NCBI GenBank assembly: GCA_903917505.1
Contig: CAIXAY010000076.1
Location: 1 to 16,393, forward strand
Reading direction: 5' to 3'
Source of the DNA: an uncultured beta proteobacterium
Lineage (GTDB): Bacteria > Pseudomonadota > Gammaproteobacteria > Burkholderiales > Rhodocyclaceae
Length of the DNA: 16,393 bases
This document shows positions 15,745-16,393 of the stretch, piece by piece. A program made the position numbers and the translations under genes. The number at the start of each line of letters is the position of its first letter. Position 1 is the stretch's first letter. A model generated the notes under the pieces. That model did no database searches. It was not told the DNA's origin and was given only the letters and a program-made list of their open reading frames with translations.

Positions 15745-16287
15745 TTACATCGGGATCCGGAAGGATTGCCCGATCACCTTCAGGGCTTCAGGGCTGTCCC
15801 AGGCCTTGGCGCCATAGAACTTGGCGAGCACTTTCCCCTGCGCGTCGATCAGCAGGGTCAAGGGAAGCATGTCCGCCCCCAGCATGTTTTCCATGAACAA
15901 ATGCCGGTCGATATAGTTGGCGAAGGTGGTCTTCGACTTCAGCAGGAAGGCCTTGGCCGCATCGGGATAGTCGTCGGTGGAAATGCCGATCACCGTGAAG
16001 CGCCTGGCGCCGTCGCGCCTGGAGAGCCTTTCCAGGGAGCCCATTTCCTCCCGGCAGGGGCCGCACCAGCTGGCCCACACGTTGATGATCAAGGGCTTGC
16101 CGCGGTATTCGGACAGCTTTCGCGATGGGCCCGTCAGACCTTGCAGCGTCGCTTCGCGCAAGGTCATGCCGATCTCGACTTCCCCCGGCGTCTTCGCCGA
16201 CGCCGATACGGCGAACAGGGAGAGCAGGACGACGGACAGGAACAGTTTTCCTGCTCGACAGGTGTCGAGCGAGCGGGCAACGATCAC
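15745..16287 (-). CDS. TlpA/ResA-like periplasmic thioredoxin
   Basis: A thioredoxin-fold protein of about 180 residues. The start is placed at the GTG at 16287 because it is preceded by GGGAA and gives a plausible signal peptide (basic SLDTCRAGK, hydrophobic LFLSVVLLSLFAV, SASA|K cleavage). A TTG at 16326, nearly touching the upstream gene, would add 13 residues. The redox motif WCGPC (Cys75, Cys78) and the cis-proline loop MLPLTLLID (Pro141) are intact. TlpA/ResA proteins reduce disulfides in the periplasm, for example in cytochrome c or oxidase maturation. No cytochrome maturation gene is adjacent, so the client is unknown. It follows the partial gene upstream with little gap and may share its operon. 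Confidence 0.85.
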   Translation of the reverse strand: MIVARSLDTCRAGKLFLSVVLLSLFAVSASAKTPGEVEIGMTLREATLQGLTGPSRKLSEYRGKPLIINVWASWCGPCREEMGSLERLSRRDGARRFTVIGISTDDYPDAAKAFLLKSKTTFANYIDRHLFMENMLGADMLPLTLLIDAQGKVLAKFYGAKAWDSPEALKVIGQSFRIPM

Positions 16288-16327
16288 GATGGTTCCCGGC
16301 CCTGCGTTACCCGCGCCAAGCGACAAA

Positions 16328-16393
16328 TCATAAAACCTCGTCCGCGGAGTCGGCGAGGCGCGATCGTTCGACGCGCTGCAGGGTGACGTGGCC
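16328..16393 (-). CDS. 3' end of an unrecognised gene (partial)
   Basis: One minus frame is open from the window edge to a TGA at 16330-16328 and reads GHVTLQRVERSRLADSADEV plus a final L, with protein-like composition. Only 21 codons are visible, so no function can be given. It ends 2 bases before a possible TTG start of the thioredoxin gene, which suggests an operon. Confidence 0.45.
   Translation of the reverse strand, partial: GHVTLQRVERSRLADSADEVL

Overview
The window is a GC-rich stretch of bacterial chromosome with no RNA genes, no CRISPR array and no recognisable transposase. Base composition, protein similarity by eye (a LigB/LigA-type gallate dioxygenase, a DLRQPL-type hybrid kinase, FtnA ferritin, a TlpA thioredoxin) and an intergenic inverted repeat of the kind common in beta-proteobacteria suggest a beta-proteobacterium with versatile or aromatic metabolism. 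That placement is an inference; no marker gene is present.

Left part (1-2452, + strand): the end of a corrinoid (B12-binding) protein, then two uroporphyrinogen-decarboxylase-superfamily proteins. The first keeps the H-x-C...C zinc-thiolate ligands of MtaA/CmuA methyltransferases. The second has none of these. Together they look like a corrinoid-dependent methyl-transfer module of unknown substrate. From 2453 to 3612 the DNA looks eroded: a 3' fragment of an enolase-superfamily (mandelate racemase-like) gene, one small intact gene of unknown function with a good ribosome binding site, and a frameshifted remnant of an unrecognised gene.

Middle part (3613-10232): a 1039-residue membrane hybrid histidine kinase (periplasmic sensor region, HAMP, two PAS domains, kinase core, receiver), a two-transmembrane protein of unknown function, an inverted-repeat pair between convergent genes, ferritin FtnA (-), a ketopantoate-reductase-family enzyme (-) and a divergent small exported protein (+).

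Right part (10270-16393, all - strand): a fused gallate/protocatechuate-type extradiol dioxygenase, a chemotaxis receptor whose sensor region carries a CXXCH haem c motif, an exported transglutaminase-fold protein in which all three catalytic residues appear replaced (Cys to Ser, His to Asn, Asp to Asn), a RibD-C/DHFR-fold reductase, a TlpA-like thioredoxin, and the last 21 codons of another gene. The last two are nearly contiguous and may be co-transcribed. The reductase and the transglutaminase-fold gene each have a TATAAT -10 box just upstream.

No single new multi-gene system stands out clearly. The best leads are the paired UroD/corrinoid methyltransferase module, the haem-c chemoreceptor and the triad-less transglutaminase.
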